This document shows, piece by piece, positions 1 through 10,792 of a stretch of DNA of 64,000 bases. The stretch is from Gaeumannomyces sp. JS-464. Lineage: Eukaryota; Ascomycota; Sordariomycetes; Magnaporthales; Magnaporthaceae. Position 1 is the stretch's first letter; each line of letters starts with the position of its first letter. Below the pieces are notes generated by a model. It had not been told where the DNA came from and made no database searches. It worked only from the letters and a program-made list of their open reading frames with translations. The translations under genes and the position numbers were made by a program. The stretch is from assembly GCA_002197995.1 (NCBI GenBank), contig NGZR01000002.1, positions 3,162,001 to 3,226,000 of the forward strand. The letters are read 5' to 3'.

Positions 1-2031
1 TTCCAGCGGCACTCCGACGACCTCCTGCGCCACGTGCCTGCCAAGGTCTCCGACGAGGTCAACCGCGCCATTGCCGTCGCCTCCAGGTCGGGCCGCTACT
101 CGAGCCTGTATCCCAGCGACGACAATACCGCCGGCCGCTCTACCCCCACCGGCAGTAGCGCCGCCGACGAGCCCCCGGCGTCGCCCACCATCGATCGCAC
201 GCGCTGGGACGGCCACAGCCCTTCGCCCCCGCCCGTGCTGCACCACACCTCGGGCACACCACCGAGCGCATCCCTCGCCGGCGTCGTCAATAGCCGCGCC
301 CTTGGCAGCAGTCCCAGGGACGGGTCGGCACGGGACCCCCACGCGCGAGAGAAGGAGTTCCACGGCCTGTTTACGCCCAGCTATCTGCCCCTGCTGGAGA
401 GCAGTGATCGGATACCGCACTCGCTACCGCAGCCAGTACTTGCGCCAGCGCCAGCAATGGCACACCGGCCTCCTCCCTGCCTGCCGCATCTGTGGATCCG
501 CCATCGTCCGAGGCTCTGCAACCAGCGAAGGATTCATCAACACCAACCACTACTACTAATAGCAGCACCAACAGCCCCACCATGGTTACCAGCAGCGGGC
601 TGGCCCCAGGATCCCGCCCGTCCGGAGCTTTACTGATCCATCGGCGGACTGCCGGTCTGGCGGTGACGGCAGGGGCGCGCGGCGCCGGAGTGCGCTGCGC
701 AGGAGTTCCAGCTCGTCAAATCGTACTAGTCCCCGTCGGTACGATTCGAGTTTGAGGGCGAGGAGGTCCTGCCCACGTCGCCTCCCGATGAGGAGGACTG
801 GCAGGGCGAGGCGGCGGCTGCGGCCGGGTCGCTGCCCGTGGTGACGACTACGGAAGCCTCGCCCACATCGGCTCCCCGTGACTCATTAGGACCCACCGCC
901 TCAATCTTTGACGATGGAGATGAGGCCTCCCCGCCGCCCAAGAAAGTGTCGTCGTCGCAAGCGCTCCGTGCGCTCTCCAAATTGCCACTAGAAAATCCGG
1001 GCACGTGGACTGTTGTGAATCCCAGCTCGGACCCGATCACCCCATTACTCGGTGGCACGCGACCAGCTGCGCAGCCGCAGGCAGCCTCATTCCCCGCCAC
1101 CAACACCACTTTTACTAATATGACGGCGACCGCCCACGCCCGCCTGCGCTCGCCGCTAGATCTCGAGGATCTTGAAATCCAATCCGTGACAAATTCACAA
1201 CTGGGCTTGCCGCTGCAGGACCTCGAGGCTTACCCCGACGACGCCAGCGACTCGGACGACGATTTTGTGTCGATGCCCATAAGACAAGGACGGAAGAAGT
1301 CCGCCTCACCCGAATCGCGCTCTCCGCTGCTATCCGCGCCCCCGTCAGGAGGTGCCGACGCGCAGTCGCAAAGCGCTTCCAGCGGCCTTGCGGTGGGTGG
1401 CACCAAGGCCATGCCCACGCCGGAAACCCCGGGAAAGAACGGAGTCAACGGGAAGTCTGCCAAGACTGTAAAAAAAACCAAGCTAGGCGACAGCGTTGCT
1501 GTCGATGCCGCCTCGGATGTTGACGGCGAGGATTTCTTCGAGATGGAAGATGACGACTCAGGAACCCGGACTAAGCGCGAGACCCGGCATTATATAGAAG
1601 AGGAAGAGTCGGAACCAGAGGTTGAGGCTGTCGGCACGGCAGAAGCGGCAGCGCAGGCAGCTGCAGTTGAGGCACAGGTGCTGTCGCACTCCTTGACGCC
1701 GAGCCGACCGTTTGCGGGCAGCGGTGTCGCCGGGGATCCTCGCGGCAGCCCGACAACAGTTCCCGTCTCTGTAGGGTCCTACAAGGGGAGGCCCATCTCT
1801 TTCGACATTATCAAGGACCCGATCGTGCACCAGAAGGCGGCCGAGCTGGGCAACCTCCCCACGTTCGTCGGCAGCGTTCACGACAGCGCAGATCCGACAA
1901 GCAGCTTCCGCGGGGGCAACAGTCTTTCGGGCGGTGGCAGCAGCGCCTTTGCGGGCACGCCGAGGAGCCTCGTGGAGAGGCTGATGTTGGAGGAGATGGT
2001 CGACCAGGGCGGTGTGCCCACCCGGCGATGA
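1..2031 (+). CDS. Unrecognised Ser/Pro-rich, acidic protein, 3' part, with frame breaks
   Basis: The gene enters from the left edge and ends at the TGA at 2029-2031. I do not recognise the family. The coding signal runs in frame 1 from base 1 to about 410 (ends ...FTPSYLPLLESS), then jumps frame (a YRTRYRSQYLRQRQQW-like stretch), changes frame at least twice more between about 480 and 750, and settles in frame 1 from about 745 to the stop. The last 400 residues are Ser/Pro/Asp/Glu-rich and probably disordered: an EDFFEMEDDDS acidic patch, an Ala-rich helix-like segment (AEAAAQAAAVEAQ), and a more conserved-looking tail with YKGRPISFDIIKDP and TPRSLVERLMLEEM. The breaks sit in low-complexity GC-rich DNA and look like sequence errors rather than introns. 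A true intron in 480-740 cannot be excluded. Confidence 0.55.
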
Positions 2032-3797
2032 GGGCCTATCTTATCCTGCGTTTATCTCTTTGTGCTTGGGCCTCAGGGCACTTCCACTTTTTGTCCTCCC
2101 GTGGTCTCTTTACGTTTTGCTCTCATGCTGCGCGGCGTTCGTTGTCTTGTAAAGGTCATTTTTGTTTTGCCACGTATTGCTACCTACGAAATTTACCTGA
2201 CCAGGGCATACATACCTCTAGGTGCCATCTTATCTACCTATTTGACTGATGGTATAGTATAATGCCCGACGAGCAAACTACTTGCCTAACCTTAATAGTG
2301 CAACACAAATTGAGCATTCAAATTAGCATGGGTTATTTTGTGATGTGTGGATTTGGCTCATTTTCTCCATCTACAAACAAGGGTCCTGTCAATGGATTCT
2401 TTTGGAGCGGGTGCGCCAGCCCACACACACCTCATGTTATTCCGAATTTGCGACGACTTACTGTTGCTGACGAGGATGGGGTGGGGCGGTGTTTCTTGCA
2501 GCCTGGAGATGACATGAGGCTTTGCGGCTCTCAACGCCGGCGCGGGTCACTTGCAGCAACAGATTCTTGGCAACAAACAGGCGTGGGGAGGTTACCTGTG
2601 GTTCGGTAGTAGGCGACAGGTGCCCCGTGAAAATGACCAGCAGCAAATCGGCAGGTGATATTTGATCAAATCTGGCACAGCCCGCGACGGATCACCTACC
2701 TAGGTACCTAACATTTGCAGCGACATCGGATGCATCCCGAATCGATCGGACAAACAGCGACAAACCCATTGTGTGTATCTCCATTGCTAAGCTAAGAACA
2801 GACAGAAAATACGGAGTTGGTGCGAATTTAACGTTGCTTCAAATGCTTCGCTGGGCGTCTTGGGTTTGGGTCAAAAATAGCGCGAATCGAGGCTCTGGCG
2901 GTGCGTGCGGGCGAGCGTAGTGTACCATGTGGCGCAGTGGGCGAGACCGAGATCTCGCTGAGCCTGCAGATCAGGCCGCGATTTGGTGCGCTCTGACTGC
3001 TGCCCTGCCGGGCGCTGGGCCGTTTGCGCAGCCCACTCTGCGGCGCGCGGCAAAGCGAGAAGTTAGTTGGGGGTGCTTGCCCCTTGTCAACCCCGAGACC
3101 CCTCCCTGCCCCTCTGATTTTGGGCTGCTGCGCTTGGATGGGAGCCGCCACGCCACCCACCCCTGTACCGCGATGGAGACTGGGAGCTGGAGCCAGCAGC
3201 TAAAAAGGGGAAGAAGAAAAAAGAAAGAACCTGTGAGCAGCGTGCACGACTAATACATGAATAAAACACGATCCTCAGCCCTGATCGCCCCCCTCCGCCC
3301 ATCTCCAAACGATTCTCGATTAACCACTTCCAAATCAAGTTCGCGACAAGAATAAACCCACTTCTAGTCTTGACCTGAGGGCCCCGACTCGATTTCCCAA
3401 GGACCAGACCAGATATCCCCCCTAAGCGTCGCCAGCTAAGCGGGTTCGTTCTCGAGCCCCTCCAAAAGCCCAACCTTTCGGCCACCAACGCACCACCCGC
3501 CGCCACCAGGCGTCGCCGACGACCAAGTGCGCCCAACACTCGCACTTTATTTCCACACTCGACTCTTGACGAAACCTCGCAGAGCCTGCGTCGACACTTA
3601 ACAGTCGCAATCACGACGACGGCGTCCCAGAACTCTCGGTCTCCGGATCTGAGAGATCTTTTGTCCCGCACCGTCACGCCGGCCGCGTCCTGTTCGACCA
3701 CCCCTCGCGCGCCGACAGGCCGAAGCAGCCGACGCCCGTCCCTCACTACTGTGTCTATCCGACGGTCGCGGGCGTAAGGGAATTCAGAGCCGAAAAG
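2032..3797. other. Intergenic: 3' flank of first gene and PHO85 upstream region
   Basis: No recognisable gene. A 115-codon ORF at 2262-2609 (+) shows no family resemblance or coding bias. The part from about 3270 to 3797 is the likely promoter and long 5' leader of the kinase. A palindromic ACCTACCTAGGTACCTA sits at 2694-2710. Confidence 0.5.
2694..2710. repeat. CCTAGGTA-type palindrome
   Basis: ACCTACCTAGGTACCTA is a self-complementary cluster of TAGGTA/TACCTA units. The same core recurs at 6977-6999, 28206-28220, 28351-28365, 36414-36425 and 48411-48422, all intergenic. Confidence 0.7.
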
Positions 3798-4940
3798 ATG
3801 GACGGCAAGAGGCATCTCAACTCGTTCCAGCAGCTGGAGAAGCTGGGTGAGGGCACATATGCTACCGTAAGATCCAATCCTCTCGGGCTCCGGCACAGAA
3901 GCTGGGTGGGGGAACCAGCGCGTTCCGGGTTTCGCTAACTTTTTTTTTTTCTCTCTCTTCGTCACACAGGTCTTCAAGGGTCGCAACAGACACACGGGCG
4001 AGCTGGTCGCGCTCAAGGAGATCCACCTCGACTCGGAGGAGGGCACCCCCTCGACCGCGATCCGCGAGATCTCGCTGATGAAGGAGCTCAAGCACGAGAA
4101 CATTGTCGCACTGCACGATGTTATCCACACCGAGAACAAGCTGATGCTTGTGTTTGAACACATGGACGGCGACCTCAAGAAGTACATGGACACCAAGGGC
4201 GACAGGGGCGCCCTGCAGCCCATGGTGATCAAGTCCTTCATGTACCAGCTGCTCAAGGGCATCGACTTCTGCCACCAGAACAGGGTCCTGCACCGCGACC
4301 TCAAGCCCCAGAACCTGCTCATCAACAACAAGGGCTCGCTCAAGCTCGGCGACTTTGGCCTGGCCCGCGCCTTTGGCATCCCCGTCAACACCTTCTCCAA
4401 CGAGGTCGTCACGCTCTGGTACCGCGCCCCCGACGTGCTGCTGGGGAGCAGGACCTACAACACCAGCATCGACATCTGGTCCGCCGGCTGCATCATGGCC
4501 GAGATGTACACGGGCCGCCCGCTCTTCCCCGGCACCACCAACGAGGACCAGATCGTGCGCATCTCCGCATCATGGGCACCCCCTCGGACCGCACCTGGCC
4601 GGGCTTCTCGCAGTTCCCCGAGTACAAGAAGACGTTCCACACGTACGCGACCCAGGACCTGCGCCAGATCCTGCCGCAGATCGACGCCGCCGGCATCGAC
4701 CTGCTCGGCCGCATGCTGCAGCTGAGGCCCGAGATGCGCATCAGCGCCCATGACGCGCTCAAGCACCCCTGGTTCAACGACCTCATCATGCAGCACCACC
4801 AGCAACAACAGCAGCAGCAACAGCAGCAGATGCAGCAGGCCGCCCAGGCGCAGGCTCAGCAGGCCCGCGCTGCCGCACCTGCTGGCGGCCAGTACCCGCA
4901 AGCCGTGCCTTCACAGGCCCAGCCTTACGACAGCTACTAG
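3798..4940 (+). CDS. pho85: PHO85/PhoA-type cyclin-dependent kinase
   Basis: Cyclin-dependent Ser/Thr kinase of the Pho85/Cdk5 group, which in fungi links phosphate status, glycogen and cell-cycle control through Pcl cyclins. Exon 1 is 3798-3866 and exon 2 is 3970-4940; the intron 3867-3969 (103 nt) follows GEGTYAT. Visible motifs are the glycine loop GEGTYATV, the ALKEI lysine, the full PSTAIRE cyclin helix ([10 protein letters not shown]), catalytic HRDLKPQN, the [11 protein letters not shown] activation segment and the [11 protein letters not shown]+1 loop. The C-tail is Gln-rich (CAG/CAA codons, about 4800-4840). The frame breaks at 4561-4566, where ATCTCCGCATC stands for the expected ATCTTCCGCATC (IFRIMGTP). 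Restoring one T gives 346 residues, the usual size. The absence of other damage points to an assembly error. Confidence 0.93.
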
Positions 4941-6230
4941 TTATATTCTCCAATGGCGCAGCGGTGAGGAATTTGACCATTCGGGTGGCAGACCCACGGC
5001 GAGTGGGTGTTCTTTTTTATTGTCTATATCCGCGATGGTATGGTCATGGTCCTTGTCTCATGATGTTGTTGGTTTTCCCCGTCGTTTCGACATTGGTTTC
5101 CCCTACCGCTCCCTCGGATTTCCATCATCTGGATACCCGAGTTGAGGAGACTTAAAAACATCCACCGGCAAGAAGGTTTCGAAGGCCAAACGAACGAACG
5201 CAAGCCTGTTTTCTGCTTCTGTTTATATCTTGGTCTTGGTGTGTCGGGTTTCTGGATTTGGCATTGGTTTGCATTACGGTTTACTCTGGGCAGCGATCCT
5301 GTACCTGTTTAGTCTTTTTTTTTTTTTTTTCCTGCGAGGGGAAGCTCTCTCCTCTTTCACAAATACCTAATAGACAGGTTATGCGAACTTCAACCAGGCC
5401 CAAAGATGGTGAATATTGTGGCATGTTGTTCTAGTTTTCGGGACAAGTCATCCATGTGGCAGCCAGCTAGGCAGGGATATCCAAAAAAAAAGGAAAGGAA
5501 AAACGTACAACACCAGGCGTTCGCTTGTGGTCACCCACCAAACTACTACTCTGGCCGTCAGTGGCTTATCTAAGGGAGAGCGGACGGGATCCCGAGCTTT
5601 CCACAACGTGTGGTCGTACGTGCTTGATGGCGGTTGGGTGCTGGTTTGTAGAGTAGGATGCTGTCTCGAACCGGGGCACTCGGGTTTTCTTTCTCACAAC
5701 AACACGCCTCCTTGTCACAAAGGGTGCTGCAGGAGATGCTTTGCACTCTTATAAAAGAAATACTTGCCGTCAACTGTTAGATGTGCACTCCAGGGAGTTC
5801 TTTGTTCCCTGCATACATCTCGGAATACCGGAGGAAAAGTGGGAAGGGGAGACGTAAAAGGAAATGGAAAAGATTTCGTGCGAGATATCACGAGATATAT
5901 ATTTACCCTTTCGACTTATATAAGCCACATGGAAGAACTGCCTACCTGGCTCCGACAATGAGAAAAATCGTACCCCTGGTGCCGGGTAAAAAGCTCCTCT
6001 CGACCTCCTTGCGAGCCTCTTCGTGTGAAGAGTTCGCAAGATATGGTATATGAAGGTCTTGAAATATCGTGGATTTGTAAAGGACTGTTGGCACGACAGA
6101 TCGCCCACAATCTTCCCACCGACGAAAGCCAGACAACAAGAATGCCCAAAACAGAACCAACAATTCCAGGGATATCTCAGCGGTCACCCACCCACCTAAA
6201 GCCGCTGAACGTCAGGGTTGGTCCAAGGGT
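4941..6230. other. Convergent intergenic region
   Basis: This lies between the 3' end of the kinase and the 3' end of the minus-strand ORF at 6231. It contains a T14 run near 5317-5330 and AT-richer DNA around 5830-6110. ORFs here (for example 5416-5754 and 5770-6108) overlap one another and resemble no family, so I call none. Confidence 0.5.
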
Positions 6231-6650
6231 TCAGCTATCATCCTTCGGAAACGCCTCGAGCTCGCACTCGAGCAAGGCTCTGCACAGGTACACGGCATCC
6301 TTCTTGGACTCCTCCTGGGTGTATATGGCATCGCCCTGACGCCTCTCCCAGGTGATGGAGTCGGCCTTGATGCCGTCCGCCCCCGGCTTCACGTGAAGCG
6401 TGTAGAACTCCATGTATGTCCAGCTGCGGCTGATGTGGATCGACGTGGTGCCGTTTCGGTCCGGGCCCGTGACCCGGATGGCCCATCTGTCCTCCATGGA
6501 CTCGGGTCGGAACCCGAGCTTGAGCTTGTCGAAATCCGAGGCGCTGATGCCCATGCCCCAGGGGGACGTTACGGGCTCTATCATGGGCTTCCGCGTGGGT
6601 GTGACCACCGGTCCCCATCCCGGGGGTCTTCCCCTTGTCGCGCCCGCCAT
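6231..6650 (-). CDS. Small conserved hypothetical protein (139 aa)
   Basis: Single-exon ORF with ATG at 6650 and stop at 6231-6233. The protein has no signal peptide or membrane segment and looks cytosolic. After about 28 Pro/Gly-rich residues comes a compact region with DFDKLKLGFRPESMEDRW, then IHISRSWTYMEFYTL, and an acidic helical tail (CRALLECELEAFPKDD). A MEDRW...RSWT pattern is, from general recollection, shared by small proteins of unknown function in fungi and bacteria, so the ORF is likely real. No enzyme motif is visible. The neighbours do not suggest a role. The CAG repeat at 6810-6856 lies upstream, in the probable 5' region. Confidence 0.65.
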   Translation of the reverse strand: MAGATRGRPPGWGPVVTPTRKPMIEPVTSPWGMGISASDFDKLKLGFRPESMEDRWAIRVTGPDRNGTTSIHISRSWTYMEFYTLHVKPGADGIKADSITWERRQGDAIYTQEESKKDAVYLCRALLECELEAFPKDDS

Positions 6651-6808
6651 GACGTCGTCTGATGTTGTGGCACGTGTGTGGTGCTTGATTTCCCTGGGAC
6701 AGGATGTATTATGTGTTAGGGGCTTTGTGATGCACTGACAACAGCTGGATTGAAGCGTGGGTTCTTATGAGGGGTTTTAGGCTGCAAAAGGGCGAATCTT
6801 GCCTGAAC

Positions 6809-6809
<1 letters not shown>

Positions 6810-6855
<46 letters not shown>

Positions 6856-6856
6856 G
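6810..6856. repeat. CAG/CTG trinucleotide microsatellite
   Basis: About 14 AGC units followed by an AACAGCAG interruption, in non-coding DNA upstream of the minus-strand 139-aa gene. Confidence 0.9.
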
Positions 6857-6976
6857 CGGCGCGTGACAGATGGCAGGTATGAAGAAGAGCAAAGGAAACC
6901 TGTGAGGGAGGAGAGGAGATGAAGGACTCGCGGTGCGTAATGCTGTGGTGCCCCTCAAGCGCGGCTATGGATGGGC

Positions 6977-6999
6977 ACCTAGGTAGGTACCTGGGTACT
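6977..6999. repeat. CCTAGGTA-type palindrome
   Basis: CACCTAGGTAGGTACCTGGG is an overlapping set of TAGGTA and TACCT units, the same family as at 2694-2710. Confidence 0.65.
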
Positions 7000-7002
7000 T
7001 AT

Positions 7003-7569
7003 CTACCCAGCTGCAGATCCCATACTTGTGAACCAACAGCCACTGCTGCTTTTCTTGGCACTTCCGGCGGTAGCCGTCGACGCGGAAAAGGACCTCGCCG
7101 CCATCCGCACCTCAACTGCGCCCTTGTCCGCAAACACTGCTAATCTCTGCACCGACTGGTTCGGCTGGATAGCGTCGTCCTTGCCGCCGAGAATGAACAC
7201 CACGCCGCCGTCGCTGTTCCCATCCCGCCGTCCCCGTGACCTAGAGGGACCTCATACATTCGTTATCGTCAAAGTAACTGCGGAACGAGATCTCGGCGCT
7301 CTGCCTCCAGTCGGGCCCAAAAAGCTTCCTGCCGACCAGGCGGGGGAGAGGACCTGAATGTGTATGGCGTCCGCCACAGGCCCTGGTCAAAGGTCGGCCA
7401 CGTCCGTCGGCGGCCTCCTGGAACGGTTGAGGTCGATAGGCTCGTCCATGCGTGGGTGTTGAAACCGCAGCGCCAGGAGGCACAGCGAGGGCGTGAAAAG
7501 GAGGCACGCCGGCAGGACCCGGACTGCAGCTCCCGCTCTGCCTGGCCGTTCCTGCGTCGGCGCCGTCAT
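7003..7569 (-). pseudogene. Possible decayed gene for a membrane-anchored protein
   Basis: On the minus strand an ATG at 7569 opens about 60 codons with a hydrophobic segment (AAVRVLPACLLFTPSLCLLA) followed by MDEPIDLNRSRRPPTDVADL. The adjoining frame then reads DQGLWRTPYTFRSSPPPGRQ and RLEAERRDLVPQLL, and further on a third frame gives GGVVFILGGKDDAIQPNQSV. Read together this resembles a short N-tail, one transmembrane segment and an extracellular part, loosely like UstYa/DUF3328 proteins, but no His motif is visible. Stops and frame changes interrupt it. The assignment is speculative. Confidence 0.22.
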
Positions 7570-8345
7570 TGCGGATGCTAACTCATGGCGATCAGGGCGC
7601 AGTGTGTATTTCAAAATCCATCTGTTGGGATGGTGTCAAAAGAAAAGAAGGTGTGGACATATCCTATCTCTGATAACAATATCCCAGTCCAGAAGCATTA
7701 GGCAAACAATTAGCCCTTTGCTATGCCAAACAGAAGCACGAAAAGGCCAGCAAAAAGACAAGGACGACTTCGATTACCTAGGCCACAAGGTGCGTAACGT
7801 CGTCTAACAAGTGGGATCTGTGAAGCGGGTTTTGAGTCGAGTAGATTTACTGCGGAAAGTATATTCTGTATCTCCGGAAAGATGATGAAAGAGACGATAT
7901 TCAAATTCAGCCAACGCCATTCACTAGGCTCAAAAGTCAGGGGCACAAAGTGCAATGGAGAATGGTCGATTTCCATTTTGGTCGGGAACAAAACAAAGGA
8001 ACCCATGTCGCTTGGGGAGCCTTGGGTTGAGCCTCTACGATCCGGTGTGGACCCACATGGCAACCCACTCTGCATCAGGCTGGTGTTCTCCGCGATGCGC
8101 CTGACCTTGAACAAAGCACATCATCAACGACAATCCATCGAATACCGACCTCTCGTCATCTGCATCAACCGTCGCCGTCGCCCAGAAGAGACCAACTACC
8201 ACTTTCCCGGGTACGCTCGCTGGGATCTACCTGTGACCGAGACGCAGCGTCGACTTACGCGGGCCGATACACGAAATCCCCGGCCGAAATCCGAATTGAT
8301 TGCGGCCGGGCGACGAACCGCGCTGACCAGCGGCGAAGCCCACGA

Positions 8346-9874
8346 TGCCCGACTCGGCCCCCGCAAGGGTCTGGCCTCGTCGCCGGCTCTGAGCAATGCG
8401 ACCCCGTCCAAGAAGAGCGCCAAGGCTAGCACTCCCGCCACTGCCGGCGGCGACGAGGGCACCATCAAAGTCGCCTCCAAAAAGGAGTCCAAGCCCAAGC
8501 CCGTCAACGGTGTCATAAAGCTCAAAAAACAGGCTCCCCGGCATAGTAATCCGGGCAACTGGAAAGATGGCGGTGTTATTGACTGTACGCAGCCCCTCCC
8601 TTCTCCGGCTGGATAACCCCCTCGGGTCTCGTGGTAGCTGACATGGGATCGCCTCACGTCACTTGCAGCCGACTCTAAGAAGTCCAAGGCAAACTCTTCT
8701 AGCGTGACTGCGGCATCTCCTGGCCCAATGGTCAACCTCCTAGACGACAGCGCGCGGGAGACCTTTGCGACCGGCTATCCTCTCGAAGACTACATGGACA
8801 TCACGCAGTGCAAGCACTGCAAAAAGAGCATCCTTGTAACAGCCGCCAAGGCGCACATTGCCGGCTGCTTGCGACTCAAGAAGGAAAAGGCACAGCGCAA
8901 GAAGGAAGCTCGGGAGGCTCGCGAGCGGGCAAGGCCGCGCGCGAGGAGCAGGCGCGCAAGGAAGAGGAGGAAGGGGAGGCGACGACAGCAGCGACGACGA
9001 TGATGACGACGACAAGCCTAGCCGGAGCAGGGAAAACCACCAAGAAGGCAGCCAAGAAGACGGGCGGCGATGGCGACAAGACGGGCAAGAAGCGGAACGA
9101 CGGGGACCCAGATGGTGGCAAAGGCGGGCCCAAGCCAAGAAGAAGAAGGACGAGCGAAGCCCAAGGCGGCGAAGCCTAAAGGCCCCGTCGACGTGGAGAG
9201 GCAGTGTGGTGTCATCACGCCCACGGGCCAACCCTGCGCGAGGTCCCTAACGTGCAAGACTCATAGCATGGGTGCCAAGCGCGCAGTCCCCGGGAGGTCA
9301 CTGCCGTACGACATGCTGCTCGCGGCGTACCAGAAGAAGAACCAGGCAAAGCAGCAGAGTAGGTCTCCCAACCGGCAGAGCTACCTCGGCTATATGCGCA
9401 GCTGGAATCAAGTTGCTAACTGGGTCATGCGTCTTTGCAGAGGCGGCACTCGATGCCAACGCACCCTTGGAAGATGAGGACGAGGCAAACGCAGGACCGG
9501 TGGACTCGGACGAGGAGACGGCGCTCGTGATGACGGCACTCTCGCGGTGGAAGCCGCAGCCAGTAGTGCCACAGCCCGTCTTCACGCCCATCAAGCGGCA
9601 GTATCAGCTCTCGCGACTGCATGAGCAGCTGCAGATGGCCACCAATGGCGGGCGGCTCAACATTTTCAAGGTCGCCGGCTTTGGAGCGCAGCGGCTGCCC
9701 GAAGGCCACCCAGGCCTCGTGGCTGACAAGGAGGACGCGCCGGGAGAGCCCGATCATAGCATGGGCATGGGCCCTGCCTCACGGAGGTCCTCGAGCTACA
9801 GCGTGTCAATGCAGTCGGCACATCCACACCATCCCCCACAGAGGCAGCCATCGGTCGCCGCGGGGCGAGCATAG
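8346..9874 (+). CDS. sgf73: SAGA deubiquitination-module subunit SGF73 (ataxin-7 like, SCA7 domain)
   Basis: Sgf73 anchors the Ubp8/Sgf11/Sus1 H2B deubiquitinase to SAGA. Exons: about 8346-8584, 8669-9358 and 9441-9874, with introns of 84 and 82 nt. Exon 1 has a Lys/Pro-rich segment with PGNWKDGG. Exon 2 begins [11 protein letters not shown], followed by a zinc-knuckle-like [20 protein letters not shown] and, after a Lys/Asp-rich linker, the SCA7 domain ([30 protein letters not shown] cut into [12 protein letters not shown] and CKTHS). Exon 3 has an acidic run ([16 protein letters not shown]), then [14 protein letters not shown] and RRSSSYSVS, typical of the fungal C-terminus. The frame breaks near 8362 (just after the presumed ATG) and several times between about 8925 and 9165, including an (Asp)n run visible only in another frame. 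These look like indels in repetitive GC-rich codons. The start codon is uncertain. Confidence 0.85.
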
Positions 9875-9970
9875 GAGCCTCGCCCCGCCCAGCCGGACCC
9901 GTCTCCTTCTCCTCCACCCGGTCACCGGCTTCGAGCAGTATCGATATCGTCCGACGATAGCGTCATTGAA

Positions 9971-10792
9971 ATGCCGCCACCAAAGAAATCTCGACTCTCG
10001 TCGTCGTCGTCGTCCGACGTCCGTGAGGTTCCGCCGCCATCATCGCAACGGGCGCGCCCCTCGGGAACACCGGGTCCTTCTCGACGTCGTTCACCAAGCT
10101 CCCTATGTTTCCATCCTGGCTCGAAGCTCGGGATGCCCCCACAGAGAGGCGCGCCATCTCCCACTCCGCGGTCCCTTAAAAGGCCATATGGGAATGCTGC
10201 CAGTCCCTCTTCGCGACAGGGTCCGCCCCCTGGCAGACCTCGGCCTGGGCCGTCACCTTCTGTCCAACGTTCGAGGCTTCCAGGAGCGACAGCTGCGACC
10301 ATCCCTCAGCGTCCGAACCCTCCTCGACCTCCGCCCCAGGAACCTCGCCCATTCACCAATGGGACTGCGGCCACGCCTCAACGGCCATCGGACGCGTCTC
10401 AAGACCCTTGCTCGGTCGTCCGTGAGACTGCAGCCACTCCCCGCCAGCCACCGGACGCGTCTCATGGTCTCCACCCAGTCGTCAGTGAGGCTGTATCCAC
10501 TCCCCGCCGGCCATCGCACGCATCTCAGGCTCTGTCTCCCGGTAAACGGAGCCGTGGGGCCGTCCCTCAAACCCCACGAATGATTCGAGTCCGAGATCCC
10601 GGACCCCATACGCCGACGGGGAGGATGATCCGGTACGGCACGCCCGAAACACCCCGGACGGCCCCGACAGCTGTACGGGTGAGCACACCTCAGACCCCAG
10701 AACCGAGATTTGCTCGGGTCACGCCTGCAGCCCAGCCCCTTGGTCTAATCCCACCCATACCCCGACGCGACGGATCCCCAAAGTCAACTTGA
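9971..10792 (+). CDS. Pro/Ser-rich repeat ORF, possible SGF73 extension
   Basis: 273-codon ORF downstream of SGF73 and in the same frame as its last exon, separated by one TAG (9872-9874) and 32 open codons. The sequence is low complexity: VIEMPPPKKSRLSSSSSS, then Pro/Arg-rich stretches and three 21-residue units (TAATPQRPSDASQ..., TAATPRQPPDASH..., AVSTPRRPSHASQ...) encoded by 63-bp tandem DNA repeats. It ends in Thr/Pro-rich PQTP/TPETP motifs. No folded domain is visible. It could be an independent gene, an extension of SGF73 if the TAG or local frame is a sequence error, or non-coding. Another frame through 9800-9955 (SFSSTRSPASSSIDIV) reads smoothly into SDDSVIEMPPP, which favours an extension. 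The protein would be nuclear by composition. Confidence 0.35.
   Translation: MPPPKKSRLSSSSSSDVREVPPPSSQRARPSGTPGPSRRRSPSSLCFHPGSKLGMPPQRGAPSPTPRSLKRPYGNAASPSSRQGPPPGRPRPGPSPSVQRSRLPGATAATIPQRPNPPRPPPQEPRPFTNGTAATPQRPSDASQDPCSVVRETAATPRQPPDASHGLHPVVSEAVSTPRRPSHASQALSPGKRSRGAVPQTPRMIRVRDPGPHTPTGRMIRYGTPETPRTAPTAVRVSTPQTPEPRFARVTPAAQPLGLIPPIPRRDGSPKST
10364..10552 (+). repeat. Three 63-bp tandem repeats in proline-rich ORF
   Basis: Units start at 10364, 10427 and 10490, exactly 63 bp apart, each beginning with an (A/G)CTG...ACTCC-like segment and encoding TAATPxxP.DAS. A divergent 75-bp first unit starts at 10289. The spacing keeps the reading frame. Confidence 0.8.

Larger units (their letters stand above)
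6651..8345. other. Intergenic region with CAG repeat and possible gene remnant
   Basis: No intact gene recognised. It holds the CAG microsatellite (6810-6856), a CCTAGGTA palindrome (6977-6999), the possible minus-strand remnant at 7003-7569, and from about 7700 the likely promoter of SGF73. Confidence 0.5.

Noticed and set aside
2262..2609. 115-codon ORF downstream of the first gene
   Set aside because: No similarity, no codon bias, and it lies in the probable 3' flank.
6810..6856. CAG repeat as part of a polyglutamine gene
   Set aside because: Surrounding frames are closed on both sides, so it is not in a supported coding region.
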